Made by a program: the position numbers and the translations under genes
Assembly (NCBI RefSeq): GCF_964355755.1
Contig: NC_092676.1
Span: forward strand, 29,060,288-29,124,287
Direction of reading: 5' to 3'
DNA from: Antedon mediterranea
Taxonomy: Eukaryota; Echinodermata; Crinoidea; Comatulida; Antedonidae
DNA: 64,000 bases
Part shown: one piece after another, positions 27,601-36,039 of the stretch
How the letters are laid out: each line of letters starts with the position of its first letter
Position numbering within the stretch: position 1 is the first letter of the stretch
Notes under the pieces: model-generated
What the model was told of the DNA's origin: nothing
The model's database searches: none
What the model saw: the letters and a program-made list of their open reading frames with translations, nothing else

Positions 27601-30586
27601 GTAATTCTTCCCAAATTCCTTGCCCTAGCTACATCTGATTTAGTCTTCTGATACTAGTCATAATCCTAATCGATCGTAACATTTTATGCTTGCTTATTGC
27701 CAGAGGTACTACTATACTACTTACATTCCTTAGGTGTCTGAGTTAAGGTAAGGTAATCAATACATACATCAATAACAGTAGCTGTATTTGAATCAACGAT
27801 GCATAAAGTAATCTAAAGCTCTGTCTACACGATCAAAAACCATTTTATTTTGTCATCAACCTTTGGATTTATAGAATATAAAAACAACCACCTTGATGAT
27901 GTCAACTGTTTTTATTTACAGTCACACTTGACTGCCTCTCTTTATGAGAAGATGATCTGATTATTATGTCCTTTTACAATTTTTCAAGTGCATATAAATT
28001 AATTAAACCATACAATCACTCAGCTAAATCATAAAAATGCACAAACCTTTCTACTGTGATGACTTACCAAATTCGGTATAGAAACAACAACTGAGCAAAC
28101 ATTAGGAATAGGCCCTCCATAGACCCACAGTAGCCAGCAGTGCCTACCAGATCAGCACACCGGGAGACGACCCCCTACTCTTTTCGAATAGTGTACTAAG
28201 TTTTTTAACGTATGCTAATACTATATGTACACAGGACCAACGGCGTTACATCCCATCCGAGGAAGGATGTTGTGTCCCTATCATCCAGTATATACAGTAT
28301 GCCAGCAAATGCTATAATCGCATCTGTCCATCTGGTTACACTTAAAATACAGAACACACAAAAATATAAAATATTGTAAAATGTGCTCCTTACCATTTCC
28401 TGGGCTGTGGTGGTGACTTGTCAGACTGTCGTGGTGATCTCGTCTCATGGCTGCCAGACGTGGTGATCGGCTCGGTGTTCCGCCACTATCACTTATACCT
28501 GAAAAATATAATAAGAGAACTTTTTTAGAATACAAAAAAAAAAAAATGAACTAATTATCTTGCGCTTAGTTTTGGTGTTTTATATGATTGTCTCAAGGGA
28601 TATCTTCGGAATCCACAAAATCTTTCCCGTAATAAGAAGTGTCCCCTGAATTGCATTCCAAAGAAGGGGTTCTGCTGCAAATAAAATGAAAATAGTTTTT
28701 TAATGGTAATGCTTTATAGAATAATCTTTAAATCTATTTAATCCTAATGAACAGGATATTACTTAAATATTTTACTACCTTAATCCTAAATCTATTTTCT
28801 CGAAATATAACAATAAGTGTACAGTACAATGCATTGGTTCAATGCTGCCCAATGGAGCACAACATTTGGTTTGATTATTAAACCAGTCTGTATGTATGCC
28901 ATCCAAGAAAGGAAAAACAAACTAAAAATGTTATTAATCTAATCATATTAATCTATCAGTTCAATTTGTTGTTTTTACTTTCAGTTCTTTTTTGTAAAAA
29001 TAGCAACTATTCTCACTCTCAATAACTCAATCAATTAAACAAAAATTAAAACTGATGTCTTTCAAATATCATCACAGTTGAATGAGTTTTTCTTGTCAGA
29101 TCTCTATAACATTATCCATCAAAAAAAGATATTCTTCAATATCAACTCAATGTAAAATATCAGATGAGATCTCTTTTACAACACAGTACCAGGATCAGCT
29201 GATTACAGGATTTCATAAGACTCTCCTTAGCCTATACAGACGGAGGCTAACTTGGTACCTGCTAAGTTTAATAGCAACTAGAGTAAAAAAGGTGCAATAT
29301 CTCTTACAATTACCAGGATGAACTGACTACAGGGTTTAAGACTCCTTATAAAACAAATTCTGCTTTTATACCTTCATACGGAGGCTAACTTGGTACCTGC
29401 TAAATTAGTAGTATAGAGTATAGAGTAGTATAGTGAAGGTGATGACATAGCCTTGATGAAATAAAATTATATTGATTTTTTAGACTGAATTGTATGCATG
29501 AATGAGCACAATACAATTCTGTTGTCAGCAATTGTGTAATCAGTTTTAGTAAGGAAGAACACAGTGCAGATGAAATCAACTTATGCAACCATGGCAACCA
29601 AGAATACTGCACAAAACATGTACAGGAGGAGGAAATTACTGGTAGTAGGTGATTTATTGTTTTGAGGAGACAACAATGATGAATGGTCATACATTGGTGA
29701 CTGATGGCTCAGTCCATTCAACCATGGAGGTGGTGGTGACTATGATGTCATTGTCATGTTGATAAAAGTAACATAAATTGAATCGGTAGAATCCTTTTCA
29801 AAATATTATTTCAATTATGGTTTATTCCGATTCAAACACAAAGCTCAATTATGTAACTAAATTCAATTATGCAACATATAAATTATACAACAAAAGCACA
29901 ACTGAATAAATCAGAATAATTTTCTTTTCAACAGACTCCCGAATAGACTATTATTATTTTTTAGCCACAGTACAATACTGGCTGGCTGAAAACTATCTCC
30001 TAAATCTTACATGACTCAAAAAGTAAAGCAAAATAACAGGTATATCGAGGCCCATTATTACAAATTACAACCTGCCGTACCTTAAATGAGGTAGTCCTAC
30101 AATTACTAAATAAACCCCTCTGTACCTTAATTAAGTGAGGTAGGCCTACTATTACTAAATACACCCCGCCGTACCTTAAATGAGGTAGTCCTACTATTAA
30201 TAAATACACCCCGCCGTACCTTAAATGAGGTAGTCCTACTATTACTAAATACACCCCGCCGTACCTTAAATGAGGTAGTCCTACTATTACTAAATACACC
30301 CCGCCGTACCTTAAATGAGGTAGTCCTACTATTACTAAATACACCCCGCCGTACCTTAAATGAGGTAGTCCTACTATTACTGAATACAACCCGTTGTACC
30401 TTAAATGATGTACAGGTAGGCCCATTATTACTAATTACACCCCGTACCTTCATAATCCGACTCGTCATCGCGGTGACCCTCCACCTCCTCTATCATTAGT
30501 GCCAATCGCTCTTGCCATTCCTTAACGTGATTAATGGGCACACCTTTGCGCGCCTCTGACCTCCGACGTACCCTTCTTCTTATCAT
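3419..30586 (-). CDS. OSBPL8: Oxysterol-binding protein-related protein, ORP5/ORP8 type (19 coding exons)
   Basis: Role by family: ORP5/ORP8 are ER-anchored lipid-transfer proteins exchanging phosphatidylserine for PI4P at ER-plasma membrane contacts. Exons in transcript order: 30448-30586, 28394-28498, 15280-15362, 13226-13417, 10979-11059, 9672-9794, 8245-8497, 7739-7893, 7043-7221, 6731-6812, 6505-6603, 6179-6374, 5852-5949, 5533-5616, 5356-5391, 5139-5239, 4686-4871, 4035-4333, 3419-3681. All junctions keep phase and total 2754 nt (917 residues; human ORP8 about 889). Domains: basic segment with [10 protein letters not shown] (about 135-160), PH domain (about 168-290), oxysterol-binding domain (about 380-780) with [11 protein letters not shown] and EQVSHHPP, then a hydrophobic anchor (about 893-915) and a terminal arginine. 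The PH-adjacent motif and C-terminal anchor point to ORP5/8 rather than soluble ORPs; choosing between ORP5 and ORP8 needs a tree. The start ATG at 30586 has an in-frame TGA just upstream. Confidence 0.93.
4035..4333 (-). CDS. OSBPL8: OSBPL8-like exon 18: end of the lipid-binding domain plus polar linker
   Basis: Starts with [20 protein letters not shown], the conserved end of the oxysterol-binding domain. A Ser/Glu-rich, probably unstructured linker follows ([18 protein letters not shown]). Donor GTAAGT lies at 4029-4034 on the complementary strand. Confidence 0.92.
4686..4871 (-). CDS. OSBPL8: OSBPL8-like exon 17
   Basis: Encodes [29 protein letters not shown] then [19 protein letters not shown], matching the conserved charged helix and 'FELDPLTGEW' region of ORP8. 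GT donor and AG acceptor are both consensus. Confidence 0.92.
4927..5036. mobile_element. MITE copy, 'gctctgtctacactatcaaa' family
   Basis: Starts 'gctctgtctgcactatcaaa' and ends with the inverted form 'tttgatagtgtagacagagc', about 20-bp terminal inverted repeats around a short AT-rich core containing 'gtgatgt' and 'catcacac'. It has no coding capacity and lies in the intron between exons 16 and 17. Confidence 0.8.
5139..5239 (-). CDS. OSBPL8: OSBPL8-like exon 16
   Basis: Encodes [19 protein letters not shown] and [11 protein letters not shown], matching the ORP8 segment that ends EEQGDFESEK. Donor GTGAGT, acceptor TAG. Confidence 0.92.
5356..5391 (-). CDS. OSBPL8: OSBPL8-like exon 15: 36-base microexon
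   Basis: Exactly 12 codons, [12 protein letters not shown], joining LATLEGQW to ESELFW. It is in phase 0 on both sides, so it could be skipped without shifting the frame. Donor GTAAAT is weaker than its neighbours. Confidence 0.88.
5533..5616 (-). CDS. OSBPL8: OSBPL8-like exon 14
   Basis: 28 codons encoding [20 protein letters not shown] and LATLEGQW, a signature stretch of the ORP5/8 lipid-binding barrel. Donor GTAAGT, acceptor GCAG. Confidence 0.93.
5695..5760 (-). mobile_element. SINE 3' end fragment with (ATT)n tail
   Basis: On the minus strand the sequence reads AGCGCTTTGAAACC..GCGCTTTATAAATG then a TTATT microsatellite. The GCGCTNTATAAAT plus ATT tail is also the 3' end of the full SINE at 19195-19505. 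Confidence 0.5.
5852..5949 (-). CDS. OSBPL8: OSBPL8-like exon 13
   Basis: Encodes [20 protein letters not shown] and [12 protein letters not shown] of the lipid-binding domain. It starts with two bases of a split glycine codon and ends in phase 0. Confidence 0.93.
6179..6374 (-). CDS. OSBPL8: OSBPL8-like exon 12: carries the VSHHPP part of the ORP signature
   Basis: Opens with [19 protein letters not shown]; with EQ from the preceding exon this makes the diagnostic EQVSHHPP motif, whose two histidines (about residues 500-501) contact the PI4P headgroup in the family. It continues through [12 protein letters not shown] and [15 protein letters not shown]. Confidence 0.95.
6505..6603 (-). CDS. 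OSBPL8: OSBPL8-like exon 11
   Basis: 33 codons, [18 protein letters not shown] then RTFYIAEQ. The KPYNPIIGE motif is the conserved lipid-binding strand of ORPs. Confidence 0.95.
6731..6812 (-). CDS. OSBPL8: OSBPL8-like exon 10
   Basis: Encodes [20 protein letters not shown] and GFYKKPK, matching the ORP8 region just before KPYNP. Donor GTAAGT. Confidence 0.93.
6897..7023. mobile_element. MITE copy, same inverted-repeat family
   Basis: 'agctctgtctacactatcaa' at the left end pairs with 'tttgatagcgtagacagaga' at the right. It sits in the intron between exons 9 and 10. Confidence 0.8.
7043..7221 (-). CDS. OSBPL8: OSBPL8-like exon 9: start of the oxysterol-binding domain
   Basis: Encodes [37 protein letters not shown] and [10 protein letters not shown]. 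These are the lid and early core of the lipid-binding domain, nearly as in vertebrate ORP8. Confidence 0.95.
7739..7893 (-). CDS. OSBPL8: OSBPL8-like exon 8: acidic linker
   Basis: Encodes an Asp/Glu/Ser-rich linker ([20 protein letters not shown]) then [12 protein letters not shown], as in ORP8 between the PH and lipid-binding domains. The donor GTACGA is non-optimal but is fixed by the frame of the next exon. Confidence 0.85.
8245..8497 (-). CDS. OSBPL8: OSBPL8-like exon 7: end of the PH domain
   Basis: Encodes [40 protein letters not shown] and RCSSLL, the last strand and C-terminal helix of the PH domain with its conserved tryptophan, followed by a linker. The open frame on the opposite strand is a shadow. 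Confidence 0.94.
8715..8800 (-). mobile_element. tRNA-derived sequence (SINE head), glycine-like
   Basis: On the minus strand there is a pol III A-box-like 'tggcttggtggttatgatgc', a helix with loop CTGCCAA (anticodon GCC position), and a B-box-like 'gggtccaagtcc'. Mismatches in the arms and its intronic position point to a SINE head, not a working tRNA. Confidence 0.5.
9556..9606. repeat. Short near-perfect hairpin
   Basis: Arms GGTTGTCAAGAAAACTCAGA and TCTGAGTTTTCTAGACAACC pair with one mismatch around a short AT-rich loop, inside an intron. It could be a small foldback element or a hairpin RNA; nothing distinguishes these. Confidence 0.5.
9672..9794 (-). CDS. OSBPL8: OSBPL8-like exon 6: PH domain
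   Basis: 41 codons, [20 protein letters not shown] then [19 protein letters not shown]. The match to ORP8 is close throughout. Confidence 0.94.
10979..11059 (-). CDS. OSBPL8: OSBPL8-like exon 5: PH domain start
   Basis: 27 codons, [20 protein letters not shown] then ILYKGPK, the first PH strands. Phase 0 at both ends. Confidence 0.94.
11060..13225. other. Intron 4 of the OSBPL8-like gene, no feature seen
   Basis: AT-rich sequence without recognisable repeats, exons or RNA genes. Short open frames on either strand lack family similarity and splice context. Confidence 0.6.
13226..13417 (-). CDS. OSBPL8: OSBPL8-like exon 4: basic region before the PH domain
   Basis: Encodes a Ser/Thr-rich stretch, then [18 protein letters not shown] and [12 protein letters not shown]. 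The [10 protein letters not shown] motif is characteristic of ORP5/8, where the basic segment helps plasma-membrane binding. It is phase 0 at its start, so a phase-0 first exon (33756-33800) could splice directly here. Confidence 0.93.
14572..14815. repeat. Tandem repeat, period 30 bp, about 8 copies
   Basis: Unit 'tattattacatgaatactg' plus 'tacttagaac', almost identical from copy to copy, with one shortened last copy. Because 30 is a multiple of 3 it yields a meaningless repetitive open frame. Confidence 0.9.
15060..15208. mobile_element. MITE copy, 'gctctgtctacactatcaaa' family
   Basis: Left end 'aagctctgtctacgctatca', right end 'agtttgatagtgtagacaga'. The core carries 'gacatgatgatgtcatatta' as in the other copies. 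Confidence 0.8.
15280..15362 (-). CDS. OSBPL8: OSBPL8-like exon 3: N-terminal variable region
   Basis: Encodes [20 protein letters not shown] and FNGQRSR. It needs one base from the preceding exon, and three candidate upstream exons (ending at 17363, 28394 and 32053) all supply exactly one. Donor GTAAGC, acceptor TAG. Confidence 0.8.
15544..15680. repeat. Tandem repeat, period about 70 bp, 2-3 diverged copies
   Basis: Units share 'tgtatcataggcaaattctg'. The same core word builds the 66-bp array at 26923-27305, so the two arrays are related. Confidence 0.65.
16200..16380. mobile_element. MITE copy with internally expanded core
   Basis: Ends 'aagctctgtctacactatca' and 'ttgatagtgtgaacagagct'. 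The core holds several degenerate repeats of 'atcactaccatatttgag', making this copy longer than its relatives. Confidence 0.8.
17043..17146. repeat. Tandem repeat, period 15 bp, about 7 copies
   Basis: Unit 'aatgtgggatcatac' repeated without error until the last copy, which changes to 'ggatcgctcatgg'. Confidence 0.9.
17363..17441 (-). CDS. OSBPL8: Alternative first coding exon of the OSBPL8-like gene
   Basis: ATG at 17439-17441 opens [20 protein letters not shown] and VPTLST, ending in a strong GTAAGA donor with one overhanging base that fits exon 3. This would give an 862-residue isoform with a basic N-terminus. An out-of-frame ATG lies just upstream. The coding frame and donor are seen; use as a promoter-proximal exon is inferred. 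Confidence 0.6.
18797..19117. repeat. Tandem repeat, period 31 bp, 10 copies
   Basis: Unit contains 'gagacgccactcacagtact' and 'gcactcaactt'. Copies are essentially identical and stay in register from 18800 to 19079. A SINE begins about 80 bp downstream. Confidence 0.92.
19195..19512 (+). mobile_element. Full-length tRNA-derived SINE
   Basis: A tRNA-like head has an A-box ('tggcgcagtgtgttgga') and an exact B-box ('ggttcgaatcc'). The body contains 'cctctctccacccaggtgta' and the 3' end is 'gcgctatataaatctgg' followed by an ATT microsatellite. This is the standard architecture of a pol III-transcribed SINE moved by a LINE. The same body occurs inverted at 25195-25432. Confidence 0.8.
21601..25060. 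repeat. Satellite array, 32-bp unit, 108 copies
   Basis: The unit 'cgcataataatgcagctaac' plus 'tgtagt(c/a)atcag' recurs at 21601 + 32n up to n = 107 without a single net insertion or deletion. One position (27th of the unit) is C in about 74 copies and A in about 34; only a few other substitutions are visible (near 22568, 22899 and 23699). The array lies inside a long intron of the OSBPL8-like gene. Confidence 0.97.
25072..25180 (-). mobile_element. LINE-like 3' end fragment
   Basis: On the minus strand 'ccattttaaattggcaaata' runs into AAATTGAATCTTGAATC, a typical LINE 3' end with a short tandem tail. A second copy sits at 58493-58620. Confidence 0.45.
25195..25432 (-). mobile_element. Inverted copy of the 19.2-kb SINE, interrupted by a small insert
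   Basis: On the minus strand it begins 'gagggcgtgcactgcagtat', contains a decayed B-box 'ggttcaaatcc', and ends in the 'cctctctccacccaggtgta' body. An insert of about 70 bp starting with a T-run (near 25250-25321) is flanked by direct repeats of 'agtaaagtgtcttgctt', which looks like a target-site duplication. Confidence 0.7.
25624..25741. mobile_element. Degraded MITE copy, 'gctctgtctacactatcaaa' family
   Basis: Ends 'aaagcactgtctacattata' and 'agtttgatagtgcagattgt'. It has more mismatches than the other copies, so it is probably older. Confidence 0.65.
26923..27305. repeat. Tandem repeat, period 65-66 bp, 6 copies
   Basis: Unit core 'cataggcaaattctgtaata' recurs at intervals of 65, 66, 66, 66 and 65 bp. 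It shares its core with the shorter array at 15544-15680 in the same gene. Confidence 0.88.
27812..27860. mobile_element. Solo left end of the 'gctctgtctacactatcaaa' MITE
   Basis: 'taaagctctgtctacacgat' followed by 'caaaaacc' and a 'ttttgtcat' core. The matching right end is missing, so this is a truncated copy. Confidence 0.5.
28394..28498 (-). CDS. OSBPL8: OSBPL8-like exon 2: N-terminal variable region
   Basis: Encodes [20 protein letters not shown] then [15 protein letters not shown], polar and probably disordered with several Ser-Pro sites. Acceptor TTTTTCAG and donor GTAAGG are good, and the exon keeps phase 1 on both sides so it can be included or skipped. Confidence 0.78.
29188..29405. 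repeat. Two-copy direct repeat of about 100-120 bp
   Basis: 'accaggatcagctgattaca' .. 'cggaggctaacttggtacct' is repeated once with substitutions and length changes (second copy starts near 29311). Confidence 0.65.
30068..30447. repeat. Tandem array, period 45 bp, about 8 copies, containing the exon 1 splice-donor sequence
   Basis: Unit 'ccgccgtaccttaaatgagg' plus 'tagtcctactattactaaatacacc'. On the minus strand each copy reads AAG|GTACGG, the same as the real donor of the exon at 30448-30586, which abuts the array. It looks like repeated local duplication of the donor flank. It also creates repetitive open frames that I do not treat as genes. Confidence 0.88.
30448..30586 (-). CDS. OSBPL8: OSBPL8-like first coding exon (longest isoform)
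   Basis: ATG at 30584-30586 opens [20 protein letters not shown], then [20 protein letters not shown] and DESDYE. An in-frame TGA two codons upstream of the ATG supports this start. The donor AAG|GTACGG is the seed of the tandem array that follows it in the intron (30068-30447). Confidence 0.78.
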
Positions 30587-32052
30587 CTCTTGTCAATTGC
30601 GGCATTAAGTTACGCTACAAAACCTAGGCCTATGTTAGCCTGTTTGTGCTGTTACAACTACAGGACCTTCACCCTGCTGTAACTACCTACCAAATGATTA
30701 CTACCCTGCTGCCCTGCATGAATAGCAATATTAAATCTACCACACTTGTTTTAAATACAAAAGAACTTTAACCTCTTAACTGTATTGTAAACAACCTTTT
30801 GTGTGTTAAGGGACGCTCTCAAACTTTCTATACAAATTTCTGTTTTTAATGAACCAACATTCATCAATTTTTTTTTACTTCACTGATTTCTATTTTTGTG
30901 AAAAAATAAATTGAGGAAAAGGGTTTACCAGTGGTCCATTAAATTATGAATGAATTTCTTGAAATTACCAACATTAATCAGACTATTCTAATATTAATCA
31001 GTACGTTAATGTTTTTTATAGGAAAGTTTAGGATTTATTATTAATAAAAAGTAGTAACCAATGATTACAAATTTGCCTGCTGGCCATATTTTTAATATAT
31101 GAAAGCATTCATTTGTATTTTTTAATCAACCTGACAATGCAAGAGTTTGGCAACAATTATTCTAAAAAAATGTGCATATTAGTATTTTATTTGGAAACAA
31201 AATTCATCAACATTTAACATACATAACATTGAACAATATCTTTAGTGAGAATCAACAAAAACTATCAAATATGCGACAAAATATATTAAACAGTGCAAAA
31301 AAATGATATTCAAATAGCTGGTGACAATTAAAATGCTTACATTGAACAAATTATGTGAAATATTTTCATTTTTTTTACTACCAATACTTACCACTAGGTG
31401 CTTGGGTGACTTTATAAGTATATTGGCCACTCTATACATCAATGAACAGAGAGTAAGCAAAGTGTAAGGACCATCAGTGGAGAAGCAGGCCAGGCAGTAG
31501 ATGAAATAAAAATGTTGTGAGTAGTCAGGCAGACCAGCAGAGATCCCATCAATGAAAGTAGTCAAGCAATGTATGAAAAGCAGACAAAGTACGGAACAAT
31601 ACAGTACAGTGTTTGAAAATTCAAAACAAAGAAAAAAGTGTACAAAGTTAGAACAATTTTTCAATTTCAGAAAAACAGTACAGTAAACATGTCAAAACAT
31701 GGAGGTAAAATAAATGTTTATTTTTTTGCCTCTATGGTCAGAAGAAGTCACTCAGAAATTAAAGATGTTGGGATTAACGATTAATTTAAATGTCAACAAT
31801 TGGTTGAATGTTAATTTCCAAGATAAACACTAATATTCACAAGAACAATTCAATTTTTTAAAGAAAAAAATTTATCAGGAATTTGAAATTTTGTTTTACT
31901 TGTGAAGATGAAAGGGTTAAGATGTCTTTAATTGGAGAGTGACCAATACAAAAAAATATTAGCTTCGAAATTTTCTAAACAGATAATATTTTTAAAAGTG
32001 CTAATAAGCATGCTATGAATGTTTAAATAGTATTCTAATCAAACATACTTAC

Positions 32053-32137
32053 TTCTGCTAAAAAACTGAGAACATGATTTGCTTTTTTTAAGTTTAGTCT
32101 GAGCTTTACGAAAGCGAAATGATGGCAGCTGATTCAT
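32053..32137 (-). CDS. OSBPL8: Candidate alternative first coding exon of the OSBPL8-like gene
   Basis: ATG at 32135-32137 opens MNQLPSFRFRKAQTKLKKSK then SCSQFFSR, ending in a perfect GTAAGT donor with a one-base overhang. That phase fits exon 2 (giving SRSISDSGG) and exon 3. The basic Lys/Arg/Ser composition resembles the 17.4-kb alternative. Transcription is inferred. Confidence 0.55.
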
Positions 32138-32535
32138 TTTTTAAAATACCGATTATAGCCAAATAATAATGTCCTAGTTTGTAGGTCCATCTACCTTGTT
32201 ATGAAAGGTATAGTCGGACTGACATGGACGGAGCCAAATTCAATCAATTTATTGAAGAGCGTGTACAATAGCATATTGTTTCTCCAACCATGAGGATGAT
32301 GTTAACTAAGCATCCAGCTGTAAAACTAGTTAATATTCACAATATGTCACATGTACTGTAATCTGCCCATTTCACGCAGATCATTAAAAGCTTATGAATG
32401 TTTTACATACCGCTACTTTAAAACAAAGCACTGTACTTAAGGATTGACTAAATTACTGTTCTACTAAATGAGCTGCTATCATGATGTGATTATACCTATG
32501 CTTTGTATGGTAGGTATATATTAGAGATACTGTTA

Positions 32536-32641
32536 TTAAGCTCTGTCTACACTATCAAACTAGTTTGACAAAAAAGTGTGATGTGAAACATAACATAACA
32601 TTTATTTGTCACATAAAGTTTGATAGTATAGAGAGCTTTAG
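32536..32641. mobile_element. MITE copy, 'gctctgtctacactatcaaa' family
   Basis: Ends 'aagctctgtctacactatca' and 'aaagtttgatagtatagaga'. It is compact, about 105 bp, and lies between two candidate first exons of the OSBPL8-like gene. Confidence 0.78.
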
Positions 32642-33755
32642 TTGAACCAATTTTAAGCAAAACACACAAAAACAGGGTTCTGCATTTAATTTCATTTTTA
32701 AATGTAAGGGAGAAAGTAGGGATATTAGGGGAAACTTAATTCAGAAAAACAGCAGGGTTGAAGATCAGTATTTAGTGTGTAAAAATATCACACATCATCC
32801 CAATTATAATGTAGTCTGTTTATTGTGAAACTCTATTGTGAATTATGGCTTGAAATTTACATATTATGCAATACTGTGCGTGTGTGGAAATGATTATTAA
32901 AGGCCAATATAGAGGGGGCTATAATGATATTTGAATTAATCAATTAATTTTATTTATTTCTGCTATTTGATATGAATTAAACTACGTAGAATAAAATAAC
33001 ATTTTAACATTTAGGCCTATAATGATTTTTTTTTTGCGGTACTTAAGTAAACATTAACTTCTTAATGTAAGCAAGTAATAAATATTATTAATAAATAATA
33101 TCCATTTTTTTAAAAGGTAAATAAAAAGGGTAATTGCAATTTTAGCATAAATATTGAGCTTTCATATATTTTTTATGACATGAATCATGATTCAAAATAA
33201 ATCGTATCTTAAAATTATAAATTAAAAGAATAAATTTCCAATCTTATATTTGGTACAAATATCGTCAATCCAAAGTTTAATGAATATGATTGCAATTTCA
33301 AATGTAAATAGGCCAGATCTTATTCTTAGGCCCCTAGGATTATTAATATTATTATTTAGGCTATTTAATATTTAATAAATATTTAAACTTATAAAAATAG
33401 GCCTAATAAATTTGCAATCTATCATGTAATGTTATTGTTGTATAAATGTACACCACTAATCATTTTTATTTTCCAAAATTAATTGTTTCATACACTTTTA
33501 GACTGCAAATCATTAAAAATTTGATAGGTACTACTAGGCATCATAAATCTTAACTGCATCTCCTTTATAATTAATTAGCAGCTAGGCTAGCTGCTGCGCA
33601 CACATCTTGCCCTTCTGCCTGCCGCCGCCAACTTACTTTAGTTTGGCTACCTCTAGCCTATCTATAAGAGGCCTAGAATATACCGGATATTTATAGACTT
33701 AATCATACAACATAAATTAAATATTTATTTAGATGATAAGATTGAATAAACTCAC

Positions 33756-33800
33756 AACAATATCTGATACTTCTTTATCGTGTTTATCAACTGCTTCCAT
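33756..33800 (-). CDS. OSBPL8: Candidate distal first coding exon (15 codons)
   Basis: ATG at 33798-33800 opens MEAVDKHDKEVSDIV, followed at once by a GTGAGT donor in phase 0. That phase does not fit exons 2 or 3 but fits exon 4 (13226-13417) or exon 5. It could be a further isoform start or belong to an unrelated transcript. Confidence 0.4.
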
Positions 33801-35074
33801 CGCATTTAAACAATGTCACACGAACTCTAGGCCGACAAGATAAATAAAAAGATAATTTTCTTTTTAAGTACCGTAATAAATTACAGTATGGAACGCCTTT
33901 GTCGCCTTTTGTGTGTCACAATAATTTGTGGCTTCAATTCTAACCTCTAATAGGCCATAAGCAGTAAATTCTAACGTTTCATCTCGTTCCGATGTCATGG
34001 ATCTACAATTTCTTTACATATTTAGAATAATAATTTTATAAATAACAACATATCAAAAGTTCTCCATAATCGTGTTAGACAATTTTGAGAAATTACTGTT
34101 TTATTTTGGTACTTTATTTTAATATACACCGCGTGAGTGATTTGGTCGGGCCGAACGTTACACGTTCAAATTATCCGCAACGTCTTAAAAACTGTACCAC
34201 GTGATCGTATTTCACCAATCATGCTCTGTTTACAGATGAGGGGGGAATCCCCAAAACTCACACACGGCAACGTCACACGTGGACAAAAATATTCAATCAT
34301 GATGAATGGAGCTAGACGTGGAGGAAAATTTGTTTGATTCCCCACCGAACAAATGCTACTGTAAACGAAGAAATGATGCATCTTATGATCATCCTATTGT
34401 ATTGAAATAGTCTCCTGCTCATATAAGAAATGGGATTTTTAGAATGTTACCACTTAAACCAGTGTGCTATATTAATAATATTCGTACAGAAAGGCTAGGC
34501 TAGCTAGCTACGTCTTTAGGCTCTAGCCTAAAGGCTTAAGGTAGCACACTGGCCTAGGTCTGGAGGTGTATACTAGGCTACTCTCAAGATAGCATAGGCT
34601 AGGTAGGCCCAGCAGCAGCACAGTACAGTTAGGCCTGCTACTAAACTATAACTTAATGGGCTATTATTAAGTTAAAACGGCGACAAACGAAATACAAAGA
34701 CACAGGTGAGGATAGCATAATTTTAGTACATTTTGAGCAAACATAATAAATACACATTAAAATTAATATATTATTATTTATTATTATTAATAATTACAAT
34801 TGTTTGAAATAATTAATTTGGTCTGGCCTAGAGTAAGCAGGCTTTCCCTATACTGTACCTAGGCTATCCTATTTAGTATTATGCATTCATTTTGATGGCC
34901 TGGTCCGAAGACTAGGCCTAGGCCTAGTATTCATACATCAGCCCGGTATTATTTTTATTTATAAATGCTTAATTTTAATTAAAAATAATTTATTTCATTT
35001 CAACTGTATCATTTCAATTCAATTTATATTCAATTATTTATGTCTAGGTTGTCTAGTGGAAAGGAGGCACAAAA

Positions 35075-35099
35075 ATGCTGAACACGTTCACTGATTCTG
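35075..35099 (+). other. Possible first coding exon of an unknown + strand transcript
   Basis: ATGCTGAACACG.. reads MLNTFTDS and runs directly into a consensus GTAAGT at 35100. No downstream exon is evident before the oppositely oriented TWNK gene. It may be chance or a noncoding RNA exon. Confidence 0.15.
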
Positions 35100-36039
35100 G
35101 TAAGTTTTGGATCCTTTTTTAATGTAGAGATGAGAAATGCCAAATGATTTATGTTTTGTTATAATTATATACAATAGTAGTAAAATTAGTAATGAATGCA
35201 AGAAATAGCTGAAAAACATCCATTACTTTAAAAATGTTTTATATACCAGGTTGCATTGTCAATAAACACTATATAGTAATGGAAAGTGTGTGGTAGAGTA
35301 AGTAAAGTTGAAAATGTTTCAACGTTTCTGTGTATGGTTTACCACAAATCTGAACTAATTTTTAAATATAAAACCACAAAGATTCATTGTAATTTAATAA
35401 TATTCAGTTTAACTAAAATATTAAGTAATCGATATAAATTAGATAATCTATTCTTGATTATTTGTTACAGAAATGATACCAACTTCAAAACAATTGTCAT
35501 CATCTTGAATTTTTCATAAACTTCAAAACCATCAACTGGCTGAATGTAAAATACTTACTGCAAATGTTGCTGAATCTATGTTTAATTGTACCTACCTACC
35601 ACGTAGTATGTACATACTGTATATGAAGGATATTCCACATAGTAATTATTAATTAGTTAAAGTATATTTGCTATTTCCATTGTACACTGGCCATGCCGCA
35701 CCTGAAATTGACAACTTTTCTACTTGACTACTAGTTATGCTGGTACAACGTATCTAGAGAAGAGTAGGATTATATACATTGTATATTGGGCAACATGTAG
35801 GGTTGTAAAAAAACACAAATCCAAAAGAAACAAAAAAAAAATAAATGAAAATACATTACAAGGTATTTGTTGTATATTGTGTGTATGTCCATCTCGTATC
35901 ATTATCAATAATAATAGTTCTCTCCACAAGACTTACATTCATGTTATCAATATAAAAACAGTAAAAATGGGCTGACAGGCCTACTTATCTGGTGTTTCAC
36001 AGAAAAAAATGGGTTGTTTTTATGGAAGCTCCTGGCCTA

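Noticed and set aside
30000-30468. Two overlapping repetitive open frames ([15 protein letters not shown]-type and [15 protein letters not shown]-type)
   Set aside because: They are by-products of the 45-bp tandem array, whose period is a multiple of three. I keep the array as a repeat and only flag possible in-frame read-through from the exon.
31242-31664. 140-codon cysteine- and leucine-rich open frame, - strand
   Set aside because: Low-complexity AT-rich translation with no recognisable domain, inside OSBPL8-like 5' intron space.
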